A stretch of 64,000 bases of DNA from Plutella xylostella (GCF_932276165.1 NC_063987.1:372001-436000); one strand, 5' to 3'; counted from the stretch's first letter, positions 49,818 to 60,930 are shown. Numbers and translations are program-made. Notes: a model not told the origin generated them from the letters alone.

Positions 49818-51299
49818 AGCACATCCCGCGGGAACACACAACACTCGACGCTATTTTAAACAACTACAAAGTGGAAGCATTGAGTAATTGGTTTCAGCCA
49901 CCCGGAGCCGCGCGCTGTGCGCTGAACAAATCGACAGGCGATAACGTGCGCGCGACACCCATTACCATGCGCAAGAGCGCACAGCTCCATACGTCTTTGA
50001 ACTAAAGGTAATTACGGCCTCTTTATGCCCTCCGACTAATGTGGCGAATGGCTCCAAACGCGACATCTCAGATTTATCGATCACCGACCGAATGTTGCAA
50101 TTATATGCAGCGCCCAGACGCAACACGGGCTAAATGGAGATCACTGGCTTAATAGAGTTGTCAGAGAGCGCGGCGCTCGGATTCCACCCATAAGTCTAGA
50201 TCCAGTCGCCCAGAGTCTAAAGCCAGGGCTACATAACAGTCTGTACGACTTAATTAGTGCGCGGGTGACGCGCGGGTGACATCCGAGTGACGTTTATGCG
50301 TGTCACCGGCGGCGGCGGCTTTGTGAAACGAGTTCCCCAACTCGACGGTAAAGTGTTTTTTTTTATTAAGACCCCATAAAACTTTCAAATACTTTAATTT
50401 TGACAGCGCCGGAAACACAACATTATTAAAACACAATTAAGCATTCAAAACTGGATTCACCGAGTTAAATATGAATGATGGAGAGCGTCTCGCTGAATGG
50501 AGGCCGTTCAGGTCAATAAAATCAATAAAGCGTTCCAGAAATATATCGGGTGCTCGTTGCGACAATAATTCCCGTGACATTTGGATTCATAAACACTCGG
50601 TGTCGTGTCGTATAGATGTCGTGTCGGGGTCGGCGCGTCGTGTCGTAAATCGTATATTAATACGACGACGATTCTGCCGGCTATTTATAATAATAAATAC
50701 GAGCGGCAAGACTGCGGTACTCGCGGAGTTGCCGCCACCGACATAGTTCCCTTCATACTCAGAAAGTTTTCCAGTAATGCAACTGATGCCAACAACAAAC
50801 TATGAAGCTTCATAATTATGTCCTAACTCAATTACCTACAGCCCGCGCGCGCCCTGATCTTTACTAATGACTTTAATTCGCGGCGATGGACGTGGCAACC
50901 CTGCCGTAGCGCTGACGTGAAGCGATGGCCATTCATCCGCATTAGCGAGGCCGATACATTTGTATGACATCCATACACAAGGCGGCCATCACGCACTGTC
51001 AGCGACACCCGGAGACCAGCGGCCGACACTCGGAGGGCTAATCTTAGTGTCGCGACACTGACGCGGGATGCGCCGTGTCAAATGAGATTATGATTTATTG
51101 CATGCATTAGCGATATTATTTCTGATTCGGCTTCGGTGGGTATCTTGTTAAATGTTACTTTGCAATAGCTGCCGTTCGATCGTCTGCCAAAGCTTGTGTG
51201 GCTAATCGTTACAGATTTAATAAAACGGTGCCTAACGAAACATTATTCTTAAAGTTATTATGTATTTGACAGCAACTTCGGATCATTATTAGTATCACT

Positions 51300-52160
51300 T
51301 AGGGTTTCGTTCCCGGAAATTTGTCTTTCCCGAACCCGGGAAAAAAATAGCATTCCCGGGAATTCCCGGGTTTGATTTTTAATCGATTCTATGCTATATT
51401 TTCATCTTTATTTATCTGTTTCTCCTACCTTAAACAAAAAAAAAATATCGGCAAGCTTGTCGTCTACGATCAGAAAGTCGGTGTTGTTGTAAATTATTGG
51501 AAAATCATACGTGTTAATGTTTTTGCCCAGCTGCATTGCAAAGATAAATGACTCATCTACATCACCTTGTTTCACCTCTTCCTGATTCAATATTTTCATC
51601 TTTATACTTGGTCCTACCGCCTACCAAACAATTGATCGGCTTTTTACATATGTGACCAAAGAGTATGTATTGTAAAAGCTAACGCTAGTGTGACGGCTGT
51701 CATATTTTTTATGTCCCCGTTTTGTGTCCGCGTTTATTTTTTATAAAATTACTATGGCATAGAAAAAACCAAAATAACAAGCAGGTTGAGCGAAAATCGT
51801 TAAATGAATTAATTTTTCTAAAACATTACCTCAAGTATAATAAATTTTCTATTTTAATTATATGTCATAATAAAATTTCCAAATTGTTTAATTTACATTT
51901 AAGAAAAACAAATGATTTGGCATGTAAAACAAATCATTATAATTTTGGTTGTTAATTTATCTGACTGTTGCTTTTTTCTACCTATACGAGTGATAAAAGT
52001 ATATTTGATTTAATTGTAAGTTTTTAATAGACTTTTAATACCCGAAAATAGCAAAAACAAGCATTAAAAATAAATTCCCGTTTCCCGGGAATTCCCGGGA
52101 AATCTAGAAAAAAATCCCGTTTCCCGGGAACAGAAAAAGGTCGGGAAAAACGAAACCCTA
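51300..52160. mobile_element. 861-bp non-autonomous hAT element with CCCGGGAA motifs
   Basis: Terminal inverted repeat TAGGGTTTCGTT is present at both ends. The flanking octamer GTATCACT occurs at 51292-51299 and 52161-52168; an 8-bp duplication is the hallmark of hAT transposons. Subterminal regions are packed with TTCCCGGGAA-type palindromes. The interior is AT-rich and includes a 63-codon minus-strand frame (51408-51599) without a recognised domain. No transposase catalytic core is visible. Confidence 0.88.
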
Positions 52161-53267
52161 GTATCACTAAATCTAAAAGTAAAGCGAAACCATACGCCGA
52201 AACCTCCACATGTCGTTAATTGCCGAAGAGCGCAATAAAACAAAGCGGCTGAAGACAAGACAGAACTAGACGAGCAGTGCGTTCGCTCCATTCACACTAG
52301 TTGCTACAATTCATAGAGCTTTTTGACACTTTAAAATAGGTTTAAAATTGTCGATGTCATATACGAATTTATACTTTTTGACTTTGAATTTTAGTGTAAA
52401 CGTGTTGACTAAAGATAATTTGACACTCTATAGATACATTTAGTTAGTTGGTGTCTAAATAATAAATAACACAGACTTGCTTGAAAGTCTTACATAACAG
52501 ATTAGTCAGTCTAAGACAGTTACACGTTAGAAACGTTATCGCCCCTTAAAGACCTGAATGATTTCCTCGCTCCTACAGTTGGAAGCTGCACCACTGCCGG
52601 CGTCTCCCCTGGGCCGCAGTAACGACACCCGGCCACATCGAGTGGTCCTCACCCGACCCATCGCTCTCACTAATTGACTCTGATTTACAACTCGGTCGGT
52701 TTATAGCTTCGGCGAACAGATTGTTTATTTTCCGCGCGGTAATGGCGCAGCTTTGATTCCGTATCTTTTGATGGTTTAATTGTTGTTTTGGGCTCGGGTT
52801 TGATGGCTGTCGACGATGATGTACGTCTCTTGGTATTTAAGTGGTCTCTTTCTGGTCACGAGCGAGAATTGAACCAGAGACGAGCGATCCGCGGGACCTC
52901 CTACCACGAGGACCATTTGGTTAAGTAGCGTTGATAAGATCGAGGTTTAGGAGATAAACGATGTAGTAACTTTAAACTTCGATAAGTGCTTATGCTTAGA
53001 TTAAAGAGGCAAGTATTCTTAGCTTCTTAGGTAGTGCTTAATATTCAAGTGGGTTGCTCTTTCTTTTTAGGGAGTCGAAAACAAACTATAGCTTAGTGCT
53101 TGTCAGCGAGATGAAAAGATTTGCCAGTCAGATTAACGTCTGTCGCTGACTGTTCAGGGTGCGCCGGACGTACTTTCATGTATAAGAAACAAGTGGTACG
53201 TCATGTGGAGATTCCCATTTCGTACACACTAAAGTTACTACATAAATACAAAATTCAGTTAACTCAC

Positions 53268-53973
53268 CTTTACCATAAAGCTTCTCATCGTCGACCCACG
53301 TGGAGACACTCCGACTTTTCGGCAGCGTCAAGTTGAGGGGCTCCTCGCCCCGACTCGCCCCAGCACTGGCTCCAGTACTGGCGCCAGTGCTAGCGCCAGT
53401 GCTGGCCCGAGCCGTCCGCTGCAGCAGCTGCTCCTGCAGCTTATTCTTCGGCGCACTGTTTCTCCTCACGCACACTTCCAAGTTCCGTTTCACGTTCACC
53501 AACTGACTAACACTGTTACTGTCACTGGGAGTCCTGTCGTCACTGAGTCCTAGGATGTAGTCTATGGTGTGGGGGGTAGGGCGGACGGGCGGCTTGCCGT
53601 ACACGTGGGGATGCCAGGACTCCGCCAGGTCGCCGGTGGGGTCCTCCGGCGGCCGGGCGTGGCCGGGCGTCGGCGGCCGCGCGGAGACCTCGTACTCCTC
53701 AGTGCCCACGTCTATCTGAGGGTCCCGACATTCGTCAGTTTCCAGTTGCGTGTGGCCCTCGTCTGTGGACTCTACTGGGTCGCTGTTCTCCTCCGCATCG
53801 TTCGCCACGTCGACATGTAGCTCCCGGTCCTCCCCCATGTCATCGCGTGGCGGTGTCGTGCCGCGTCGTGTCGGCGACGTGCCGTGTCGTGTCGGCGACG
53901 CCCCGGGGTCGCTGTACAGGTAGGCGACGGTCAGCATGTCCGCGCGCGCGCATGTGTGCGTGCGGCCACTCAT
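53268..53973 (-). CDS. NK7.1: NK7.1-like homeobox gene, first coding exon
   Basis: An open frame of 235 codons plus one base, ending at a strong donor (AAAG|GTGAGT). Start candidates are the ATG at 53973, which has an in-frame TAG 12 bases upstream, or the ATG at 53937. The protein part is acidic and Pro/Ser/Thr-rich. At residues 135-143 it has HTIDYILGL, an eh1-like motif that in other homeodomain proteins recruits the Groucho corepressor. At 212-215 it has PLNL in a context like the CtBP-binding PxDLS motif. A 12-base GCCAGTGCTGGC-type tandem repeat encodes a Thr/Gly/Ala/Ser tract at 189-208. The phase matches exon 2 exactly (G plus AA). The function as a nuclear, probably repressive DNA-binding factor is inferred from these motifs and the exon 2 homeodomain. 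Confidence 0.8.
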
Positions 53974-54769
53974 GTGTGTGTGCTACAGCATGGCGCGACC
54001 TGCAACAAGCACGAAGCTACATTACTGCCCGCGTTGCACTCGCCTCGTGAACATTATGGTCTATTTGCACGCGCCGCGCCGAGTGCAGCCGCGTCCACTC
54101 GATGCGATGTTGCTAAACATCAAAGCTGAAATCTAATAGTTCGTTTATAAGTATCGACGATGCTTCCAACGCACTTACGTGCCGACTGGGCCGGAAGAAC
54201 ACTTAGTTATGAATAAACGGCCTTTTCGATGCCCAGTTGTCTATTACTGGAATTAGCTTGCCTTTGACGGGCGGAACATGAACATAGGGACCCTCTGCAC
54301 AGGTGGGTAGACGGGTCATGTGTCTACTGATTGCATTAGGCAGTAATTACACTAAATAGCTGAAACGCAATATGCTTGCCGCCGGCCCGTGCCCACTCGA
54401 TCGCGAATAATTGATCTTTCCGATGTTTGCGCGCGAATCGAATCGAGATATCGAATCGATTCGAATCACTCGCCGATGTGTTCCCACTCATGCCGATTAA
54501 TTTACATAATCGATCGATTGAGGAATTGCCGAGTGTCTCGTGAATGTGTAAGTAAGTGTAATGTGAACAAGGCAATTAAGCGAAGTTAATGTAAACAGCA
54601 GCTTATTATGTATGTACCTATCTATGTGGAAACTGAAGATACATAACACAAGATGGTGTACCTGTACATAATACATAAGTAATGCTATAACTATGTATAA
54701 CTGCTAGGCTATGCATAACTTGTATTGAACCACACGACCACTCTATGAATTTGCATAGTGAGTATTTTT
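53974..54769 (-). promoter_or_regulatory. Upstream region of the NK7.1-like gene
   Basis: GC-rich next to the start codon (53974-54110), then mixed. No clear TATA box. A CTGTAG just upstream of the first ATG could be a splice acceptor, so a further 5' exon is possible. At 54411-54475 several ATCGAAT/ATTCGAT and ATCGAT palindromes are packed together. Confidence 0.35.
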
Positions 54770-55366
54770 AGGGTTCCGTAGCCAAAATGGCAAAAACGGA
54801 ACCCTTATAGTTTCGTCATGTCCGTCTGTCCGTCTGTCCGTCTGTCCGTCTGTCACAGCCGATTTACTCGGAAACTATAAGTACTACAGTGATGAAATTT
54901 GATGGGAATATGTGTTGTATAAACCGCTACAAAAATATGACACTAAATAGTAAAAAAAAGAATTGGGGGTGGGGCCCCCCATACATGTAACTGAGGGATG
55001 AAATTTTTTTTTTCGATGTACATACCCGTGTGGGGTATCAATGGAAAGGTCTTTTAAAATGATATAAAGTTTTCTAAAAAACATTTTTCTTAAAGTGAAC
55101 GGTTTTTGAGATATCAGCTCTCAAAGTCGTAAAAAGTATGTCCCCCCCCTCTATTTTTATAACTACGGGGTATAAAATTCTAAAAAAAATAGAGGTGATG
55201 CATGCTAATTAACTCTTTCAACGATTTTTGGTTTGATCAAAGTATCTCTTATAGTTTTTGAGATAGGTTGATTTAACTGTAATTTTGGTTAAGTTATTGT
55301 GCTTACACTGATTTGCTGCTACGGAACCCTTTGTGCGCGAGCCCGACTCGCACTTGGCCGGTTTTA
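54770..55366 (+). repeat. Lepidopteran AGGGTTCCGTA...TTGGCCGGTTTT repeat, full-length form
   Basis: Starts AGGGTTCCGTAGCCAAAATG, has a (CCGTCTGT)n tract at 54828-54855, and ends GACTCGCACTTGGCCGGTTTT. It contains no long coding frame. It is an abundant element in moth and butterfly genomes; its transposon class is not evident from this copy. Confidence 0.75.
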
Positions 55367-55563
55367 CATTAAATTTCATCGAGTTACGCGGGTATACCTA
55401 TACTTAATTAATACTTGTAATAAAATGAATCTAATTTAAAAATAATGGTGTTACCATTTAATAGTTTCTCAATCCAAATATTGATTGAAAAAAAGCTCTA
55501 AGACCTATCTAAGACTCTATGTCAACTTTGTCAACTAACGCACCCTACTAAGTACAAAGCTTT

Positions 55564-55686
55564 TGTAGTGTATGTAATGTAGGTAGATATAGATTAGTAA
55601 TAAAGGAGCTTGTGTGGGTAGGGGCCATATATGATTCATTCTGGAATAAACCGTAATGTACATAAGACGTTGTTTAATTTACTTCA
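55564..55686 (+). repeat. 5' LTR, 123 bp
   Basis: Begins TG and ends CA; base-for-base the same as 60803-60925. The primer-binding site should start at about 55688 (TGGCTAACGAGG); I could not assign the tRNA. Confidence 0.93.
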
Positions 55687-55779
55687 TTGGCTAACGAGGA
55701 TTTTCAACGATATCGCGGAAGCATTTCAGTATAAGTAATTAGAATTATTTACGAATCAGCTGGGCATCGAATCACAACA

Positions 55780-58163
55780 ATGTCGGTGGGGAGAATCGGC
55801 GAGTTTGATGTCGCGAGTGGCAACTGGGCGAGGTACGTGGAGCGATTGGAAATGTATTTCCAAATCAACAAAATTGAAGAAAAGGATCGAGTGCCTATGC
55901 TTATCACGGTCATTGGTGATACGGCGTACGCGCTATTGAGCGATTTATTAAGCCCAGGGAAGCCATCATCAACAAAATACAATGTAATTGTTTCCACGTT
56001 GAAAGATCACCTGCAACCAAAGGTTTCCATAATGGCGGAGCGTTACCGGTTCAGACAAAGGAGGCAATCGTGCGGCGAAAGTGTTAAAGATTATTATACG
56101 GAGCTTAAAAAGTTATCAAGTGAGTGTGATTTCGGTGCTAACTTAGAGGACAATTTACGGGACCAGTTAGTATGTGGTTTAAAAAGTGACGTAATTAGAC
56201 AACGACTTTTTGCGGAGGACAGTCTGAGTTTCAGCCAAGCTGTTAAGATTGCGTGTTCACTGGAGGCGGCGGAGCGCGATGCGGCGTCGGTGGAGGTCAT
56301 GGGTGCAGGGGGCGGCGGCGCCTCAGCCCATAGCAACAGCGCGGTACATGCGCTGACGTCATCGCGGGCGCGCGGGCCATCCGGCTCGGCGGCGCAGGGC
56401 TCCTACGGCCGCGGGCCTAGTGGGGCGCGGAGATGGGCTTCGCCGGACACGGCTCGAAGTGCTGATCAATCAGCTCAGTGTGAGGCGTGCGGCGCACGCA
56501 GCCACGGGATAAAAGACTGTCGATTCAGAAGGGCAATCTGCAGTAAATGCGGTAAAGAAGGCCACCTACGGCGTGTATGCCCCGCGTGGGCGGAGCGCGC
56601 CGGACACAGATGGGCGGGAAACAGAGGATACAAACAGAGCAAATCTCTGCATCATCTAGATGAAGGAGTACCCGCCCAGGAAGAGGATGACTCAGCAGAA
56701 TGTGAAGAGGAGTTAAACCAACTCTGCTTGAGTGGCTACAAGCCGGTGAGTTTACCCATAAATGTAGATGGCCATAGATTACGTATGGAATTAGATACAG
56801 GATCGGCCATAAGTTGTATCAGTAAGGAAACATATGATTCCTTGTTTAGTAATAGGCAGTTGGAAAGCTATAATTTAGTTTTAAAATTCTATGATGGTAG
56901 CAGAGTACGTCCCTTAGGTTTAATTAAGCCTAATGTTAAATGGGGCAACATAACAAAACAATTAGAGCTCTTTGTAATTGAAGGTGGTACTACATCGCTA
57001 TTGGGCAGGCATTGGTTAACTGAGTTGAAGGTGCCTTTGTTAACAAGCACAGATATGGTTGAACAATGTAATCAATTGGCAGATGGTAAAGAATTGAACA
57101 TGTTACTTTCCAGACATAAGGAGCTATTCAGCGGCGGACTGGGTAGATTCACTGGCGGGAAGGTGAGGCTGCGGGTGCGGGAGGACGCGGTGCCGGTGTT
57201 CTGCCGCGCGCGCCCGCTGCCTTTCGCGCTCAAGGAGCGCGTGGACGCCGAGCTCGACGCCATGCTGCGGGACGGCGTCATCGAGCCGGTGGACTGCTCG
57301 GACTGGGCCACGCCGCTGGTGCCGGTGAGTAAGGCGGACGGTGGACTTAGAATATGCGCGGATTATAAAATCACGCTTAACCCTGCCTTGTTGGTCGATA
57401 GATATCCGTTGCCTAGGTTCGATGACTTATTAATGACCTTGAATAAGTCGGTTATATTCAGTAAATGCGATTTATCCCAAGCGTACAATCAGCTGGAACT
57501 CGATGAGTCAGCAAAATATACGGTAGTAAACACACATAGAGGTCTCTATAGGTACAAACGGCTCGTGTATGGCCTATCATCCAGTTCGGGGATATTTCAG
57601 CGGACCCTTTCAAATTTGCTAAAAGGCATTCCTTTCACGGGGGTTTTCATCGATGACGTCATCGTAGGAGGTAGGAATATTGAGGAACATCTAAAATCGT
57701 TAGAGGAGGTCCTGCGTAGATTGTCAGAAAATGGGTTAAAATTGAAGAAAAATAAATGCGAGTTTATGGTGGACGAGGTGAAATACCTCGGATATATAAT
57801 ATCAAAAGACGGTATCAAAACCGATCCGGAGAAGGTTAAAGCAATGGTGGAGATGGCGCCACCAGAAAACGTAGCCGAATTAAGGTCATTCTTGGGTCTG
57901 GTTAATTTTTATGGCAAATTTATCAAAAATATGAGTCAGATATTAGCACCATTGTATGAATTATTAAAAAAAGATGTTAGTTGGGTATGGAGTACTAGGT
58001 GCAAGGAGGCTTTTGATACAATTAAAAGGGTCCTAGCTAGCTCGGAGGTATTAGCACACTACGATGAGGATAAACCGTTAATCTTAACGTGCGACGCAAG
58101 CGGGCAGGGGGTAGGCGGAGTGCTCACGCAGCCGGGCGCGCGCGGGGAGCGCCCCGTCGCGTA
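55780..58163 (+). pseudogene. gag-pol, first part: Gag, protease, RT, start of RNase H
   Basis: Open from the ATG at 55780 for 794 codons. Residues 1-165 are a capsid-like domain. Zinc knuckles are at 234-247 and 254-267, both complete CCHC. The aspartic protease has DTGS at 339-342. The reverse transcriptase runs from about residue 470, with CDLSQAY (D564) and the catalytic FIDD at 623-626. RNase H starts near residue 765 with TCDASGQG. The 56300-56430 and 57150-57330 parts are strikingly GC-rich compared with the rest of the frame. The frame ends at the TAG created at the junction with the inserted TIR element (58162-58164). Normally the product forms particles and copies the element's RNA. 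Confidence 0.92.
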
Positions 58164-58981
58164 GGGTAACGTAACGTACCTAGGGACATTTTCGACTACC
58201 CCAACTTTGAATGAAGCTATCGCAGCGTACAACTAAGATATTAATGTGAAATTTTCTTTATTCGGTAGGATATATAATCTATTATCACTAGTATTTGTGC
58301 TAAAGCTTTAGTGTGGCCAGATTTTATTAAATTAAGATAAAAGTAAAAATGCTTGTTTTGACCCAAGGTACGTTACACGTTTGTACCTTGGGACACTGTT
58401 TCCTATGGCTTTGTACTATGGAAAATGCAAACTTCTAAATAACGCCTTATATCTCTGTTCTTATTGATTTACTGCATCTCTCTTCTGTCTAGTTTCACTC
58501 TGGCACTAAGAAGAACAGAGATATAAGGCGTTATTTAGATGTTTGCATTTTCCATAGTACAAAGCCATAGGAAACAGTGTCCCAAGGTACAAATTTAATC
58601 GTGTCCCAAGGTACAAAAAAGCAATATTTAACCAAAATTTTAATATCTTTATTTTTAATTAATAGGAATCTTTCAGATAATTGCCATGTCATAAAATTAA
58701 ATAACTGAAAAGTTATACGTGACATCCATGTCTTTATTTTGAGCATGCCTCAATGAGATAAAGCAACACAAAAAACTATACAAAAGCTACTTTTGACTCC
58801 AAAAAACTTCATATTGTCTTCACCACACACTCGATGCTGGTATGATCACGAGACTCACTAGTTTTGCCAAGCGAGTAAAATACTATGCCTAGGGTAGAAT
58901 TTTAATGTGTTTATTTAGCCGGTTTTTAAAATACAATCAATGTCCCGAGGTACAAGCGTCCCAAGGTACGTTACGTTACCC
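58164..58981. mobile_element. 818-bp TIR element in pol, with hairpin and GTCCCAAGGTAC motifs
   Basis: Ends are inverted repeats of about 25 bp beginning GGGTAACGTAACGTACCT. TA flanks both sides (58162-58163, 58982-58983), and the pol frame is continuous across a single TA, so this is a clean insertion. Inside, arms of 83 bp at 58380-58462 and 58511-58593 form a hairpin with one mismatch seen. GTCCCAAGGTAC or its inverse, also part of the terminal repeat, appears repeatedly (about 58366, 58384, 58579, 58603, 58942, 58957). No coding capacity. Confidence 0.88.
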
Positions 58982-58983
58982 TA

Positions 58984-60670
58984 CATGTCTAGGACGCTTA
59001 GCGACGCGGAAAAAAATTACGCTCAGATACAGCGGGAAGCTTTAGCGATTATAGTCAGCCTTAAAAAGTTTCACCAATATCTGTACGGTAGAAAGTTTTT
59101 ACTTAGAACGGATCACAAACCATTAGTTAGTATTTTTGGATCAAAATCCGGCGTACCACCTATGGCCGCGAGTAGATTACAAAGGTGGGCGGTCATACTT
59201 TCGGCTTATAGCTATGACATTGAGTAGGTCACAACGAAAGAAAATATAGCAGACGGTTTTTCGCGATTACCATTAAAGGTTAAAGAATATCCTAACAATC
59301 AGATACCCGAGCAAACCTACTTACATCAAGTACAAGACGCATTATTATTAGATGCTTCATTGATTAAAAGGGAGACGGCCAGGGACCCAATTTTGAGCAG
59401 AGTCGTTAGTTTTATAAACGACGGCTGGCCGCAGGAGATTGAAATTCAAAGCGTGAAACCTTATTTCAATCGCAGGAACGAACTTTATGTAGAAATGGGT
59501 TGCATTATGTGGGGCCACAGAGTGGTCGTCCCTGAAAGCTGTAAAAAAAAAGTGTTAGCAGAGTTACACGAGCCACATATGGGAATCGTTAAAACCAAAA
59601 GTATAGCGCGTAGTTATGTATGGTGGCCGGGGGTGGATGAAAGTGTCGAGGCGACGTGTCGCGCCTGCGCGGTGTGCGCGGCCGAGAGCGACGCGCCGCG
59701 CGCGCACCAGCCGAGCCCGTGGCCTTGGCACGGCCGGCCGTGGACCAGGCTCCATGTTGATTACATGGGTCCAATATTCAATCAGTTGTACTTAGTGGTA
59801 GTCGATGCTACCTCTAAATGGATGGAAATCTTTGCGGTGCCTAGCACTGGCGCGACGCACGCCATTGAGAAGTTAAGTCAACTTTTTGCGCAATTTGGGT
59901 TGTGTAAACAAATCATTTCCGATAACGGCCCGCCATTCTCGAGCACTGAGTTCGACTTGTTCACAAGGTCAAACGGGATAGACCACATATTTTCCGCACC
60001 TTATCATCCCGCTTCAAACGGGGCTGCCGAGAATGCGGTTAAAACGCTTAAGAAAGTTATAAAAAAGGCGAAATTGGAAAATTCGAATGTATCAATGGCA
60101 TTACAGAAGTTTTTACTACATTATCGTAACACCGAGCATTGCACAACGGGGGATAGCCCAGCGCAAATTTTAATGGGGCGTTCGTTGAGAACTAGACTTG
60201 ATGTAATAAAGCCAGATAGGGAAAAAAAGGTGTTGAGAGCTCAGCGTAGTCAGGTCGAGGGTGCAGGGGGTAGTGTCAGGGAGCTAAAGGCAGGCGATAC
60301 AGTATGGTGTAGGCAATACCAACCGGGTAAAAAGTGGGTTGCGGGGGAAGTGTCAGAGAGGTTAGGCACTACTGACTATACTGTCCGTAGGGAAGATGGT
60401 TCTGAGACACATAGACATATTGACCAACTAAGGCAGAGGTCGTCCTTAAGTGTTGCACCTCCGCCTTGCGATCCGGTTCGGCGTCGTGATTCAGGGCCGA
60501 GGGTGAGCGGTGCCTGCGACTATAGTCCTTCGCTAAGTGATAGCATTGATAACACGGATCACACGGTTACAAAATCGCCTACGCCTAGTACAACAGTGAA
60601 TCTACCACAGTCTCCGCCTACCGCGAAACCTATACGAAGTACTCGTAATCAGAATCCTGTATATAAATAA
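58984..60670 (+). pseudogene. gag-pol, second part: RNase H end and integrase
   Basis: Continues the frame of the first part. YMSRTLSDAEKNYAQIQREA and FLLRTDHKPLV are the RNase H/connection region. An in-frame TAG at 59225-59227 follows YDIE. The frame then reopens to 60670. Counting from the codon at 59360, the integrase zinc finger uses H70, H73 and cysteines among C100, C103 and C106. The catalytic residues are D134 (HVDYMGP), D188 (ISDNGPP) and E224 (GAAENAVK), a DD35E spacing. A C-terminal WCRQYQPGKKW segment is the usual integrase tail, and the last 80 residues are Pro/Ser/Thr-rich. No envelope follows. Confidence 0.9.
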
Positions 60671-60802
60671 TGGTTTAGTATTATATATGTATAACAAGTA
60701 GTAAGTAAGTATAATAGTTAAGTTTAGTGATCACTTAAGTATATGATTAAATTTAATTAAGTAAGTTTGTTAAGAGTATACTGTTATTTAAGTGGAGAGG
60801 AT

Positions 60803-60925
60803 TGTAGTGTATGTAATGTAGGTAGATATAGATTAGTAATAAAGGAGCTTGTGTGGGTAGGGGCCATATATGATTCATTCTGGAATAAACCGTAATGTAC
60901 ATAAGACGTTGTTTAATTTACTTCA
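60803..60925 (+). repeat. 3' LTR, 123 bp
   Basis: Identical to 55564-55686 and preceded by a purine-rich tract ending at 60801. Confidence 0.93.
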
Positions 60926-60930
60926 GCTTT

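Larger units (their letters stand above)
46344..53267 (-). other. Intron 1 of the NK7.1-like gene (6.9 kb)
   Basis: Bounded by GTGAGT at the exon 1 donor and CACAG at the exon 2 acceptor, phase 1 on both sides. It contains a LINE tail at 47761-47925, an AC microsatellite at 49773-49814 and a hAT-type element at 51300-52160. The part 48960-51120 is otherwise free of recognised repeats and moderately GC-rich, so it is the best candidate here for conserved enhancer sequence; conservation could not be tested. Confidence 0.8.
55564..60925 (+). mobile_element. mag-like Ty3/Gypsy LTR retrotransposon, interrupted
   Basis: Two identical 123-bp LTRs (TGTAGTG...ACTTCA), with GCTTT duplicated at 55559-55563 and 60926-60930. 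A purine tract (AGTGGAGAGGA) precedes the 3' LTR. A single gag-pol frame with two zinc knuckles, very short LTRs and no envelope gene fit the mag lineage, first described in Bombyx. The frame is broken by an 818-bp TIR element at 58164-58981 and by a TAG at 59225-59227, so this copy is inactive despite its LTRs being identical. Confidence 0.92.

Noticed and set aside
49594..50005. Several open frames on both strands
   Set aside because: They depend on the AC microsatellite, which is open in multiple frames, and have no domain.
53569..54136. Plus-strand frames opposite the homeobox exon
   Set aside because: They are antisense shadows of a GC-rich coding exon and have no recognisable domain.
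54828..54860. CCGTCTGT tandem array as a possible regulatory or CRISPR-like array
   Set aside because: It is the short tandem tract normally found inside this lepidopteran repeat; units are contiguous with no spacers.
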